DNA of 64,000 nucleotides from Owenia fusiformis (Eukaryota; Annelida; Polychaeta; Sabellida; Oweniidae): positions 18,669,936-18,733,935 of the forward strand of contig CAIIXF020000006.1 in assembly GCA_903813345.2 (NCBI GenBank), given 5' to 3'. Under the pieces are notes generated by a model that was not told the DNA's origin, ran no database searches, and saw nothing but the letters and a program-made list of their open reading frames with translations. Shown here piece after piece: positions 18,531 to 31,700 of this stretch. Position numbers and translations under genes: made by a program. Within the stretch, counting starts at the first letter, position 1, and each line of letters starts with the position of its first letter.

Positions 18531-19418
18531 TGCCTTGTTGTTTCTTGCGTTCAGCATCTGTTGAATTTTTAAGAGAGTGATATTTGAGCCACCTGTGCCC
18601 CTTCTACCCATGACTATATATTATACGTTTCAATTGATTTTTGGCAACATCTCTTACCATGGTAACAAATTAGGGAACTTTTAGGGTTTCATATCGTCCA
18701 TAGAATTTATATATGTTCATATTGGTATCAGTTGTAGAGGCATTAATAGCATTATTGACACCCAATAGGAAATTCAAAAGTTCTGAAACATTTTTCTATT
18801 GCATTTGTTCAACAAGTAATAAGCTAGAACTAATACTATATACATAATTAGCTGATTTTGCATATGATCCAGACAACGCGAAGACTTTATATGCATAATG
18901 CAGAGAAGATGTTACAAGTGTGTCAAAGGTTATAAGGTCCTCCATAAACTGTCTCAATATTATTTGAAACCAAGGCACCTTACTGTTATGACAGGTTTCC
19001 ATGCAATACAGAAAATGTCCATGATCGAATGCAAACATTTAAAGATGAAGATAAAAACAGCTTTAGGAATGATCGTTATACTGCACAGTAAGTCGATGTA
19101 ATCTATTTTCCATTTTCGATATGGCCTCTCAAATCAAAATGGCCGCCATTATTCTTAAAAAAGTTATCTTTGACTCAAAATAGGATCCTAGAGCCTATGG
19201 CACGGGGGTGCCATAACCTATGCCATAGGATATCACATGGCACTGTGCACCATGTCATGTTTTGTACTAACCCTATATAGTTTAAAGGCAATGGGTGTTT
19301 TAGCTAGAGACGAAGTATTATAGATCTATGTATACTATAGGCCTAGAAAGGAACATTTGATTCAGAGTAGATATTTTTCTCCTGGTTTAATAGTAAGTGG
19401 TCCCGATTGTTATGGTCT
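18531..19418. other. Intergenic, nothing recognised
   Basis: AT-rich sequence without a supported gene. A possible exon-like frame at 18898-19101 has no flanking splice logic or family similarity. Confidence 0.4.
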
Positions 19419-19423
19419 GCTAG

Positions 19424-20413
19424 ATGCTAGAAATAACTACGGAGAATGGCGCAACCTTCCGAGCATTATGCAAAGACAATTGGCTCAAACTAGCTCATAG
19501 ATTCAATGGTGATGTCGACTTCGATAAAACTTGGAGTGAATATAAGAGCGGATTCGGGATACCAAATCGAGAACATTTTCTCGGATTCGATAATGCACTA
19601 TCTGTGCTTAACCAGGGAAGCTACAGATTGAGGATTGAATTGACAACATGGACGGACGACACAAGATATGCAGAATATGGAACGTTTATCTTGTCCGATG
19701 AAGATGATTTCTACATTTGTATCAGCATCTAGAAGCAAGTTATTTGTTCTTTTCATTCATGTCTATCTAAACTTTCTCGAGTCATGTAACATTCTTGGCG
19801 TGACTAGATACAGAGGAGTCCCTGGGGTTTGATCCGCACGGGTGTGGATTGTCCCTTTCAAATCAACCCCATAGCAAATGATTTGGTTATGGTTTCATTA
19901 TTATCATATCTCCATATCAGAAATATGGGTATAATGTAGATTATGACCAGCTACATTCAGTTTTTCTAAAAGATTTAAATTTACAATTAACAAATAAAGT
20001 AAGCAAGAATGAACGAATTGTAATTGCAATTGTAAACATAATGGAATAAGTTCCACAACGTATTCAAAATAGGGTCTGACCATCAGTTTTACCTAGACCA
20101 TAATGATAATATTTTAGGAGAATACGAAGGAACAGCGAGTGATTCTTTAGAATACCAGAACAACCAGAGTTTCAGTACGAAAGACCAGGACCATGACGGT
20201 ACTAACTCCGCCTTCGATTGTGCTAAGCATCACAAAGGGCCATTCTGGTACAATGGATGTGCTGATAGTGCTCTGTTTGGAGTCTACAAAGATGGAGGGC
20301 AATGCGAGTCATACGCGACATGTGTTTTGTGGAGACTATGGCCCGAGGTGATTGGTAGCCCAACTAATAATTGGTACTCATTCAGTTGTACGAATGATGA
20401 TCCAACCGACTGA
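19424..20413 (+). pseudogene. Fibrinogen-related domain (FReD), two exons, probably broken
   Basis: The first frame (19424-19732) matches the start of a fibrinogen C-terminal domain: TTENG, HRFNGDVDF, W..YKSGFG, EHFLGFD, YRLRIELTTW and YAEYGTF. The second (20118-20413, after ATATTTTAG) continues it with GEYEGTASDSLEYQNNQSFS, TKDQDHDG, PFWYNGCADS and a stop after NDDPTD. Such domains bind carbohydrate or protein ligands in secreted lectin-like immune proteins. Problems: the usual CD-x-GGGWTV start is replaced by divergent sequence, no signal or coiled-coil exon was found upstream, and the only GT donor at the end of frame one (ATTT|GTATCA) would create TGA on joining to the GEYEG acceptor; frame one also ends CISI-stop. 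Either a pseudogene, or it splices to the later acceptor before CGAGTGATT, losing GEYEGTA. Confidence 0.6.
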
Positions 20414-22232
20414 TCGTGATCAGGGGTGAACACCACAAAATCTGTAGGAAACCAAACAAAATTTTGGTATAATAGTTATACAATTGCATATTTTATACAT
20501 TAATAAAAAGGTAAAAAAAAAGATGTCATAGCCATCAGTATAAATACGGCCCCTCGGATGGCCTAGAATCTCAAGCGCTTTGGCCAAGACAACCAAACGA
20601 TGTGAGATGTTGGATCAACTTCTAACAACAAAAAGTGCATCGATAATATCGAATTTATGATCGGACATTAGTATGATACTAGTATTACTTTATTACCTTG
20701 AAGTACACATCATACTTATGTCCGATCATAAGTTGGAATAATAGTTGTGTTTCAAATATTAATTGTATGACATACAATAAGATAACTCACTTTTTATTCA
20801 AATGTAAACAATTGGAGTATATCAGAAAATCTCATATTGAAAAACTTGAAAACCTGTGAAGTAGTTTTAAAAACATGAATGACCATCAAAAGACAATTTT
20901 TCTATAGACGAGTGAGGGGATCATATAAAAAAGATTCTGCTGACATGATACATTATCTAATGATTGGTAGAGACAGGATTCTTATATCAAAGTAACATTT
21001 TATATGTCATTTAAAGAATGTAATCCTATTTTCTTTACTTTATTGCTATATTTACTGTTATTGAAAATTGTATATCGGATGTACGTTTGGCCCTAAAAGG
21101 GCATCAGTACAAATAAAATCATATTATATATACGAGACCAAAGTTAATGTTACCAGGGGGAATTCGACCTTACTAATTATACATTTTTCTGTTTTGAAAA
21201 ATTCGATATGAGATGTACATTTCTTAGTTTTTCCAAAGAAATCTACAAATATTTCGTTGCGGTTTTATCTTTACATCGTAATTTCAATCACTGCCATCAT
21301 TTTTCAAACGAGGTACAGTACCTTGAAATATCAGAACGTCATGCTATGCTCATACTTGTAGAACTTAATGTGACTGTCACTCACCAATCCATTTATTATT
21401 AAAGCAGTAACAAAATTATATGGTGACAATATGCGTTTAGTTCCTTTTGAACTGAATGTCGAGTCTTTCATCATAAGAATGTAATTTTAGGCGATCTGTC
21501 TGCATGGGGCGAAGTACATAATACGCCATATCTTAATATCAATGGTAAATTGTTTTCAGTACGAGTCATTCAGTCATTTTTGTGCAAAGGTCATACCAGA
21601 CACAGAGAATAATTGCTTCCAAATAAAATTAAACTCATTTCGACATGGAAATGTTAACATCTGTTTATTTGCATGTATTTGTTACAATGAAAAATGTCGA
21701 ACAGCAATATTTATCGTTTAGTTTGGAATCGCGTCTTTTATCCAAGCAACCAAAAATGTCTTCTGAACACAAGATTCGAGATACAGAATAATTAATGAAG
21801 AAATATTTTTGAAAAGTGCGCTCTGATGGTGTATGACTTCAGAGATATCCCAGCAAATACCCGTTTCTGATAATAGATTGTACAGTTTAATCGATGGTTA
21901 AAATCTCATTGTTACTGAACAGTATTTGACAAATGGAATATTACTTAAATATGTGTTTCAATAAGTAATTATATTTCACAGTGTGCCCTTTAGCTTTTTA
22001 ACACTCCGGATCCAGATTGGATGATATAATATGAAAATGGAGTGTGTCCCGTTGTCAATTAAAGTTTTCTTCGTAATATCAATTATAAGTAAGTAAATAG
22101 TGTTTGTCTGTATATTAGTATAAAAGTGCTCAAAAACACAAAATGTAAATAAGATAACAATACAACATCGGCTAAAGATAAATTTTAAATCTACAGATTC
22201 ATTTAATCATATAACATGACCGTTGCATTGTG
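20414..22232. other. Intergenic with one short hairpin
   Basis: No gene was recognised. An imperfect hairpin at about 20656-20729 pairs ATGATCGGACATTAGTATGAT with its complement around a 30-base loop. The rest is AT-rich unique-looking sequence. Confidence 0.4.
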
Positions 22233-22431
22233 ATGCTCGCGTCTGTTATTTCTCTACTAGGTGTATCTGTTTGTGAAGCTGGAAAGCCAAAATGTCAGCA
22301 AAGTGATGTCGAGGCTATACAGAAATGTGTCATGGAAATCAAAACTGGACTAGGTGATCTGACATGTCTGAAGGAGAGGTTGCTACGGCTTGAGAATGGG
22401 ATGGCTGAAATAATTCAATTTATCAGAAAAG
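22233..22431 (+). CDS. Secreted coiled-coil first exon (partial gene)
   Basis: An ATG opens 66 codons beginning with a short hydrophobic signal-like segment (MLASVISLLGVSVCEA), then a Lys/Cys-containing segment (KPKCQQSDVEAIQKC) and a Leu/Met heptad-like stretch (LTCLKERLLRLENGMAEII), ending at a possible phase-1 donor AAAAG|GTGTGA. Signal plus coiled coil is typical of the N-terminal exon of fibrinogen-related or C1q-like secreted proteins. The phase 1 end would suit the GEYEG-type acceptor seen upstream. No downstream domain exon was found on this strand before 25.7 kb, so the gene is partial, eroded or uses remote exons. The donor is weak. Confidence 0.45.
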
Positions 22432-22869
22432 GTGTGATGCATTTTCAGGTTCATTTAGCAGGCCCGTAAGACACTTTTCCCCAAGGGGGGGGTGCGGTTT
22501 TTAATAAAGAGAAGATAAAATTGTCATTCCCGCGTAAATCAAATCGCGTAAGTCAGAGGGGGGGCGGGAGTTATGTCAGTCAGTCGGTTTATCTATATTA
22601 ATGCCACTCGCCTATTTTGTAGTATTTTATTGTTTTCATTTTGTTTTTAGACTAAATATTGTATGAGCAATTTGTAGAAACATTGGAATAGGGGGAGGGT
22701 GTGCTAGAAGGCAATTGAATCAATTTAAAGAAATTCTGATTTTTTAATCATTTTCTTCTTAGAGGAGCAGGTGGGCAGCACAGGAAAATTTTACAAATTC
22801 AAGATGCTGTCTGGTTAATTCTGGCAAATCAAGTGTAATAAATGAATAATAACGAGTACACAGCACTAA

Positions 22870-23767
22870 ATCAAAAATTCAAAATTCTGGGGTTTGTAGA
22901 AAAAATCGGGTACCGGGTAGTAAATCCTCCATGCTGGGTTCAAACTTGGTACCCGGTACCAGGTTGAAAAAATCGGGTACCCCAAAAAACGAAAAATACG
23001 AATAAATAACATTTAGATCATTAGAAAACGTGTAAGATTTGTTTTGAATTTACAAAAATGTATATAACTTCCTTCAAAATTGAGCTAGAAGCTTCAAATA
23101 AAAAGCATTTTAAGGCTCTTTTCTTCCTCTATCATCATGGCCATATTTTCACTGGTTATGGGGGGGGTGCGATCGCACCATTGCACCCCCTCCTGGCTAC
23201 GCCTATGACATTGTAAGACGATTTGAAAAACATGGCAAGTCAATCTTACTCTGTTTTCAATAGTTCGTATGTTGGTACGTGAATTGTTTTGATTATTTTT
23301 TAAATCTGTAAGTAGCTATCGTTACTTTAGCAGAGAGCTGACGTGTGTTAATTTACATGATGCAACGTGTAAGATTTTGATTATTAATCATAATTTAAGT
23401 TATCCCCTTTTTCGACGAAACGTCCACTGAAGTGTAAATTGTTACGTCTTACAATGTCATAGGCGTAGCCAGGAGGGGTGCGATGGTGCGATCACACCCC
23501 CCCCCCAAATTACCAATGAAAATATGATGATAGAGGAAGAAAAAAGCCTAAAAATGCTTTTTATTTGAAGCTTCTAGCTCAATTTTGAAGGAAGTTACAT
23601 ACATTTTTGTGAATTCAAATAATCTTTCACGTTTTCTAATGATCTAATTATGTTATATATTCGTTTGTTGGGTACTCGGTTTTTTCGACCGGGTACCAAG
23701 TTTGAACCCAGCATGGAGGATTTACTACCCGGTACCCGGTTTTTTCTACAAACCCAAAATTTTGCTA
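22870..23767. repeat. Inverted repeat with CGGGTACC words
   Basis: The left arm (about 22870-23220) and right arm (about 23450-23767) are reverse complements. They share ACCGGGTAGTAAATCCTCCA, CTTCTAGCTCAATTTTGAAG, a C/G homopolymer and GGCTACGCCTATGACATTG. The spacer (about 230 bases) is unique. A direct partial copy of the right arm recurs at 24124-24217. Confidence 0.7.
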
Positions 23768-25749
23768 CAATATGACTCTTGCGTGGTCTGAGATCGGCAA
23801 AAATAGCTTCTATAATATTTATTTTCTTCTTGGACACCCTATTAGTCGAAGGTGAAGGTCGAAGGTGCAGGTCGAAGGGTTTTTATGACATTCCGAATGT
23901 ATCGACTAAAATCGGGAATTTTCCATGAATATGGATATTTCCCCGGGGAAGGGCCGCTATACCAAACTTCTAATGGAGTACACATTAAGGAGGATGAAGA
24001 GCCGTGTGGTGATGGATAGGATACGATGGTAGAATATTAAACTGTGTGCACATCCTGAGAGCGGTAGCCTACAGTACTCTATATTATACAGGGTGGGCAG
24101 GAAAATAGGACACGGTATCTATTGGCGTAGCCAGGAGGGGGTGCGATGGTGCGATCACACCCCCCCCCCAAATTACCAATGAAAATATGATGATAGAGGA
24201 AGAAAAAAGCCTAAAAATCTTTAACACGTGTGTAATGTGGCGTCTATAGCCAGAAGTGAATGGTAATCCAACTAACTCACTGCTACTCATTTAAAAAAGA
24301 CGGATATACATGTTCAAAACATGTGGTTACATAAATCATTAAAGTGTTTATTAATATACGAAATACAGAACTGCTGACAAAACTAAAAAGTTAACATTGA
24401 TTAATTAACCCTAAGTGTGGTCAACTGTCAGTTAATTCGATTACGATTTAGGCACTGTTAGAAACCTGTGTCTCAAATCATTTTCGTTGATGTGTCTAGT
24501 TTCATCAAGGGTTCCATCGTAATCGTTAACATCGGGAATCGTTAACATAACTTGCTTCTAGATGCTGATACAAAGTGAAAAGAAGTTAACTTGAAACGCT
24601 TTTGATTCAAAAGCAAAATCGCCGACCATGAAAACTTGACTTAACTAAAAGGAGTCTACGTAAGTACAAAATACTATATTATACAAGTTGTAACATTTAT
24701 GCATATCTCTATTTCAGGTTTCTCTATACAATAATTCCATTCACATGTACAATATATACAAACTATTTATATGCAAAACTCAAATGTTCAATAATACAAT
24801 TTACAAAATATCACAAATCCATATCACAGATACATGTAATCTCATAAATTCAGCACAGTCATAATAAAAGTCAAAGACTTGGAAGTAAAAATAGTTATAT
24901 AATCAATCACATGTATACAAGCTTCTGATATCTTAAAAATATTTTTTCCAATAAATATAATCTCACTATGGTTTTTACGTCCAAATGGTGGCAGGTCTAA
25001 ATCTGCAAGTCATAATGGTACATGTATGTAACAATCGTGTGAAATCCATTGTCGTGTGAAATCCATTGTCAAAGGTTAAGTCAGACATATCCAACAGAAA
25101 CTCCTTTTGAAGGTACAATCTACTTTCTGAGCAGATTCAAGATGGCCAAACAGAAAGTTCATGTTCTTATTCAAATAGTCTGTCCACCAAAAGTAATGTC
25201 TGGTTTGACTTTGTCAGTTCCATCAATCATTTCATGTCTCAAAGTATGGTGTCAGGTCTTAGCATGGTAAGGTGTCATGTCTAACCAGCATCATGGTGAT
25301 TTGGTGCCAGGTCTAACTAAAATGTAGATTTAGGCACTTTACATATATCACAGATGTATCAAATAATGAGTATTATTGTGTATAAAAAAACACATGTACG
25401 GGTAACAGGGTAAGGCACTGGCGGTCCGTGTCCTCGCCCAGTTTGTGAGGAGCAAACATATTAACAATATCCGTCCTTTCTTAAATGCGTGTCTAGTACA
25501 AAATGTAATTTCCTGGTAGGTCAACTTCATCTTAAAGAGTCTAGATGCCCAGGCTTTTGTTTGGCATACCAAGTTATTGTATCAGTTACTGTAAAAGGTT
25601 TCTTACACAGAAAGCTACAAGAAAATTCAAAGAACTTCCCTCCGAAGTCCAAAGGCACAATCCATCCTTTTGAAGGCACAATCTACTTTCTGAACATATT
25701 CAGCATGACATTAATAAGAGAGCTGAGAAAATCTGCCAGTAAGACTTGT
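23768..25749. other. Intergenic and likely 3' UTR of the CH-ankyrin gene
   Basis: Up to about 24.6 kb this holds repeat fragments: the partial arm copy at 24124-24217 and a fibrinogen-domain-like remnant near 24248-24300 resembling 20340-20390. From about 24.6 to 25.75 kb the sequence has no repeats or frames and could be the 3' UTR of the minus-strand gene. A minus-strand AATAAA at 24347-24352 is a candidate polyA signal. Confidence 0.35.
24546..24573 (-). pseudogene. Inverted copy of the FReD exon end
   Basis: The minus strand repeats 28 bases identical to 19717-19744 (TTTGTATCAGCATCTAGAAG and onward), which covers the end of the first fibrinogen frame and its stop. Upstream on the same strand the frame stays open and ends CISI-stop, as in the other copy. 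It is a diverged duplicate fragment in opposite orientation. Confidence 0.5.
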
Positions 25750-28700
25750 TTACAAAGGGGGCAATATTCTAGGATAACTGCCTCGAGAATCCAAAGGAAC
25801 TGATTTTCTACCTCCAGTCTCAAAAAAATTTATCCTAGAGTCTTGCATCTGAACAACAGGGAGTGATGTTGTCGGTAGTGCCTGTATGCCCAAATTAGGC
25901 GCTGATTGAGTTAAGTGAAGATCATTCCTTATGAAGTTGTAGTTTGGTTTCACCTTCTTTGAGATTGCTCTGACTAGATCTCTGGCATGTTTTAAACTGT
26001 AGGCTGTAATAAACAAGTGATAGAAATCAAATGAAGTTATTTTCTGCTTAGCATTTTCATTCTTTGTTCAAAACATCAGATTTGAGCTAAATAATTACAT
26101 TTAGATTATACTTCCTTAGATTGCACAATTTGGCGGTATTTCTTTGACTGGTTTCTTTTTTGTATCATAAACTGTTACGCACATATACAAGGGTGTAACT
26201 TATATACCTAGAAAAAAATTTCTAAAATATCTTAAGCTCAGTGATTTTACAAAGGAAAGTATGAGCAACTGCAAATAACTTTTGTCTGTTTCATTTCTCT
26301 GTTATAATGCATGTACGAATACATGTACATACCTTTAAGTCTGGCTCTGATCTCTTCACTAAAGTAGCCGCAGTTGATCCACTCATCATAGTCAAGAATA
26401 CAGTCAAAGGCTGTTAGGCCTGAAAGTGAAGAACAACAAAGTAAGAATGTTTGTGTACATTAGGCCAATATAAAATAATTCTATGTTTACCTGCACATAC
26501 TAAAAGTCATCCTAAAACTTTTAATTCATAGTTTGCACTTTTAATCTTAGATACAACAGAATTCATACCTTGAGAATTTTTGGTTCTTACATTGGCCCCT
26601 CTCTCTACCAGGACACTAGCAGCAAACTGATTGTTAGTCTGTGTGGCAAAGAACAGTGGAGTTGAAAGGTCATCATTGTAGCCATCTATATCTGCCCCAT
26701 AGTCTAAAAGGAGATCTAGTACATCAGTATTGCCTGACATACTGGCAGCATAGTGGAGGCCACTGGAATGTAGGAAATAAATCTTTTAGACCTTTTAGAG
26801 AAGGCATTATGTATAAGATATTAGTCTGACCATTTCTAAGAAAAAACAAGGAACATTAGGTTAATACCTTTTAGTACACATAAAGGAAGAATGAAAAATC
26901 TGTTTTTAAAATACATGCTAATAATTGTTTGCTTTATCAAGCTAATTTTCTTCATTATATTTCACTTTTGAGACATACCTGTTACCATTTGGGTACCTAG
27001 GATTGGGATTAGCATCATGCTCTAACAGAAACTTGGCAGCCCCCATCCTATTATCACTGAAATAGTATAGACTCAAAGTTATAAACTACATCCTGTATGG
27101 GTGGTTCTTCAACAGGATATGTTAACGAGACATACTTCTGGAATGATCCTTTCCCGATGATAATCCAACTCACTTTTTCTGTTCAAACCAGATTTTCTTA
27201 CGATCTGCATAATTTTAGGACTACAGCCAGACATGAGGCAGAATTTGAAAGAAAAATATTCAGTTAATCAGTTTTTCAAATTAAATATATTTAAAGAAAT
27301 GTAATGGTACATGTAGCACTATATAACTTCATTTGTATTGCTTTTGTGATGAATATAGCACTATTACATCCCCTAGGGGTCTACATATAAACTTTTGAGA
27401 TGTCATGCAATAGGTTAGACAGTTTTATATGGTTATAAAAATCTCTGAGTGTCTCTGATGAATGTCTGGACATGATTAAATAGAGTGCAGTTGTCAATGA
27501 ATGAAGAATCTTTGTTTCCATGGATAATATGATTGAGAAGATTATGTCTATTGGTTACGGCTATGTTCCCTAATTCCCTGAAAAGAGTTGTTCTTCGGGC
27601 AACATAGAGGGGGCGGTCAAGAAAATAATGAAGTGGTATCTCTTGTGCGAAACCACAAGCACAAGTACTTACGGTTTGATTTGCTCGGAAAGTATTCTCT
27701 GCATCAATGTGTCTTGTTCTCCATCCTTGAATAAGAATCCTGTACTGACCAACCTATAACATTAGAAATATTCAAATCTAATCTTTGGCTTGAGCAGGTA
27801 GTTTTTTTCTTATTAATTCACCATTCTTGGGATGGCATAGTGGTCTGGCAAATGTACCCAAACCCTTTGAAATGGGTTGGACAAATGTTTTTCACATGGG
27901 TCAAAATGTTGTAGTTTAAGCACATTGCTCATATTATAAGAATCTTTAGACAATTTGTCCACACACTTTGAAACACTATTTCTTCACAAATTATTTATTT
28001 AGCTTATAATCACTCATCATTAAAAAAGTGCTACATGTATTATGACATCTGAAAAAAAATTAATTTGAGGTACTAAGGCAATACACAGAACTAACATGTG
28101 AACCTTCAAAATAATGACACAAGGCATGGTATTCTGTGAATTGAAAGACTATACATCATATAGTTATGAGACCAATCTTTAAATTAATTCCAAAGATAAT
28201 GTAAAGATTCTAATTTTGAAGCAACTAACCAGTCAGCAGCCTCAAGGTAACCATTAGCAACAGCAAGGTGGACTAGACTGGGAGGAGATTTGGCATCCTC
28301 TGAGTTGAGACACTCCATCATCTGGTCACACTTGTGAGACTTCATCATGGACTTGATCAAATCAATACGCCCCTGCATGGCTGCACAGTGTATGGGCATT
28401 AAACTCTGTAATAGAAATGTATGGGCAATGGGCATTAAACCCTGTAATAGGAATGTGTGTAATGGGCATTTAACTATGTAAAAATGCATTGTATGGGCAT
28501 TAAACTCTGTAATAGGAATGTATGGGCAATGGGCATTCAACTATGTAAAAATGCATTGTATGGGCATTATGTAATGGGCATTCAACTATGTAAAAATGCA
28601 TTGTATGGGCATTAAACACTGTAATGTGTGTAATTGGCATTCAAATATGTAAGAAATATATGAGCTTTAAATTCTGTAAGAAATGTACACAGGTTCACAT

Positions 28701-31700
28701 TGATCTTACTACTGCATTAGTTCAGAGATTGGCAAGTAAGGCTAACTACCAAAAATATGAGAGACAACTTGTATGTACTGCACAAGTATGGCTTGCCAAT
28801 CCAGTACATGTAAATACTATGACACAATCACAATAATAAAGGAGAGTTCATACTATACTCACCCTGTTGTTTCTCAAAATAAGGCTGGCCCCACATGCTA
28901 TGAGTAACTCTACAGCTTGTACCTCTGATGGTTCTCCTGTCTCACCATAACATTTCACATGTAAGGCAGTGTTACCTTCCGTGTCATCAGCATTAGTCAA
29001 TGCACCAGCATCTAGCAATATCTGTAAATGTTGAATAAGACTAATATTTATGAGATATGTTTACACGTATGATGTAGTGTAGTGCCTTACCTTCCATAGC
29101 AACACAACAGTATCTAGCTATTGTAACTACAGTTATACCTATGCATATTGAACATTTTTTGCCAAGAAAGTCAGTAGAGTACAGTATGTGCAGGGGAAGG
29201 ATGTCTTCTAGAGACAGGTGTTCACTAAAGAAGGGTGTTCACTAAGACAGGTATCATGTAGTTAGTTCGTTTAAAACCATTGTAGTTCAAAAAAAGTAAT
29301 CTGCAATATTTTTAGGACAAGTGCCCATTCAAATGTTAATTTAATACATTGTATATTAAAAGAAGTAAAAAGAATATAATATTTCACGAAATTAAGAAAA
29401 ATAAGAAAGATTCATGATAAAATTAATAGAATCATATGAAAACATTGATATCTTGATATAAATTCTTACCCTCATGATATCAACATTGCGGGCCCTGTGA
29501 AGGGGAGTTGCCCCTTTGTAATCTGAGAGATTGACATCCAACCTCAGTTGTAACAGATCTTTTACTGCAGGTACCTGGCCAAAATAGGCTGCTGTATGTA
29601 GTAATGTACTGCCATTTATCATCCTATAATAAGAACATTGTTAAAGTTGTTCACACAAAGGAAAACCAAATTTTTCCTTTTACAAGTATGATTTACTCAA
29701 GAAAACAATATAAAAAAGACATTGACATGACAAAATGCCACCTCCTGGTTTCAATATAAAAAGTGTTTTTTATTATGGACATTGAATGACATATCTCAAT
29801 TTTTGATGTTGACTGGACAACAACAAAAATGGCACCATTTGGTGGACTCTCATGCATGGATATAAGTATTGTTTCAGATGAATGGCACCATTTGGTGGAC
29901 TCCCATGCATGGATATAAGCATTGTTTCAGATGAATGGCACCATTTGGTGGACTCTCATGCATGGATATAAGCATTGTTTCAGATGAATGGTAGTTTTCA
30001 TTTGTCTGAAAATTGTTGAGAGGAGAAGATAGACAGAAGCATAGATGAATGGGTGAGCAGATAGATGAAAGGATGAGTGTGCGATTCCATAGGCTGCCCA
30101 TGTCAGCCAAAAACTGGTACAATAAAAGGTCAAATCAAAAGGGCTAGAAAATAGTTCATGTAGAACCAAAAAAAAACATTAATAAATCATCTTAGGCAAT
30201 GAGTTTATATTATTACAGACATAAAATTCAGCATATCACACTTATTCTAATATCCCTTTGTACAGTTACATACCTGCTTCTTAGATTACGAAGTTCATAA
30301 ATTCCATTGCTATGGTTACGTATAGTTTTCTCCATAGCATTCTGGTTGCCCTTCATTATGTTGGGAACCACACCAGAGTAATAGTCATATGTATCTAGAA
30401 CAAAAAATAATTTTGTGAACCTGGAGGTAGTAAACACATATTCTGATATGCATTACCCAAGACAGGCTATGTCTTGCAAATGCAAGATGCTCTGATACAA
30501 TAATCTAGAATAACAGATCAAGAATGTATTTCCCAATACAGTTTCAAATTACTGATGTTCCATTATGAAAATTGTTCATATGATAAATTGACTATTTAAA
30601 TGTCTTACCAGCTAAGAAGCGTTTGACTTCATCATTCTTTGTGGAATCTAAGACAGTCTCCTGTTTCATGTTCATGCAGTGCATGTCACACCCCCACTCT
30701 ATAAGTAACTGGAAGTAAAATAAATAATTCTGAGTGCATTCCATGTAATATATGTACTAATACAGTAAAACCTGTCTAGTCTGAATGCCACTGGGACCAA
30801 CCAAGTGTTCAAATTATCAGGTGTTCACATTTCAAGCTTTTTAGATATGTGAGTTACTGGGTGATAACAAATTTGGGAGCAAGAAAAAGTGCTCACAATG
30901 TGTTCAGAGGTACAGGTTTCACTGTATTTGGTTATCTTGAGAGGATATAAGCCAAATCTGGGAAAAGATGCATTTACATTTTAATTGGGACATTTTGCCT
31001 TCTAAATATGGAATTGCTCATACTTATATTGGACACTTACATGACATATATTCCTATGGATGCCTTCCACTGCTAGAAAAAGTGGTGTCAGCTTGTGTCG
31101 ATTCTTCAGATCAATGTTGGCAAAGTTCTCTAGTAAATACTGCACTATTTTCTGAATAACAATAATACATCAGATAGATTACTATTAAGAATAAAACATT
31201 GAATTTTTTTTAAACTAATTAATTAATTTTTGTATTTGGTGTTGGGGGTATCTTGCCGATTTTGTTTTGTCCATTGTGTATCCATGCAGTGTGCCGCTGC
31301 CATCTGTCCCAAAGTTTTCACACATTGGTAAACTGTGACCTGACACAGCCTCGTGTAACAGCTCCATGAATCAGGATTGACTTCAAGTACAGTACACTCA
31401 CCTCATAACCTAATCTACATGCCCAATGCAGAGCTGAATTCCCAGTCTTGGGTTCTCTCGCATTGATAAAGGATGGATGTGACTTGAAGAATACCACCAT
31501 TTTTTCCACAATATCAAATTCGTTAGACTTTGCAGCCATTATGAACTGATGCTGCCAGTTGATGGTGTTGCCAGGAAACACTTGGTAGAGAAAGTAGGAT
31601 CCATGTTTCAGTTGTTTGTTCCTGGATGGGGCTTCAAAGAATATCTGCAATATAAAAAGTGAATTAATTTAAATATGTTTCCAATATTGTTGAATCTAAA

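Noticed and set aside
28430-28680. CRISPR-like spaced repeats
   Set aside because: Units are contiguous and variable without unique spacers of constant length, and the context is a eukaryotic intron; it is a minisatellite.
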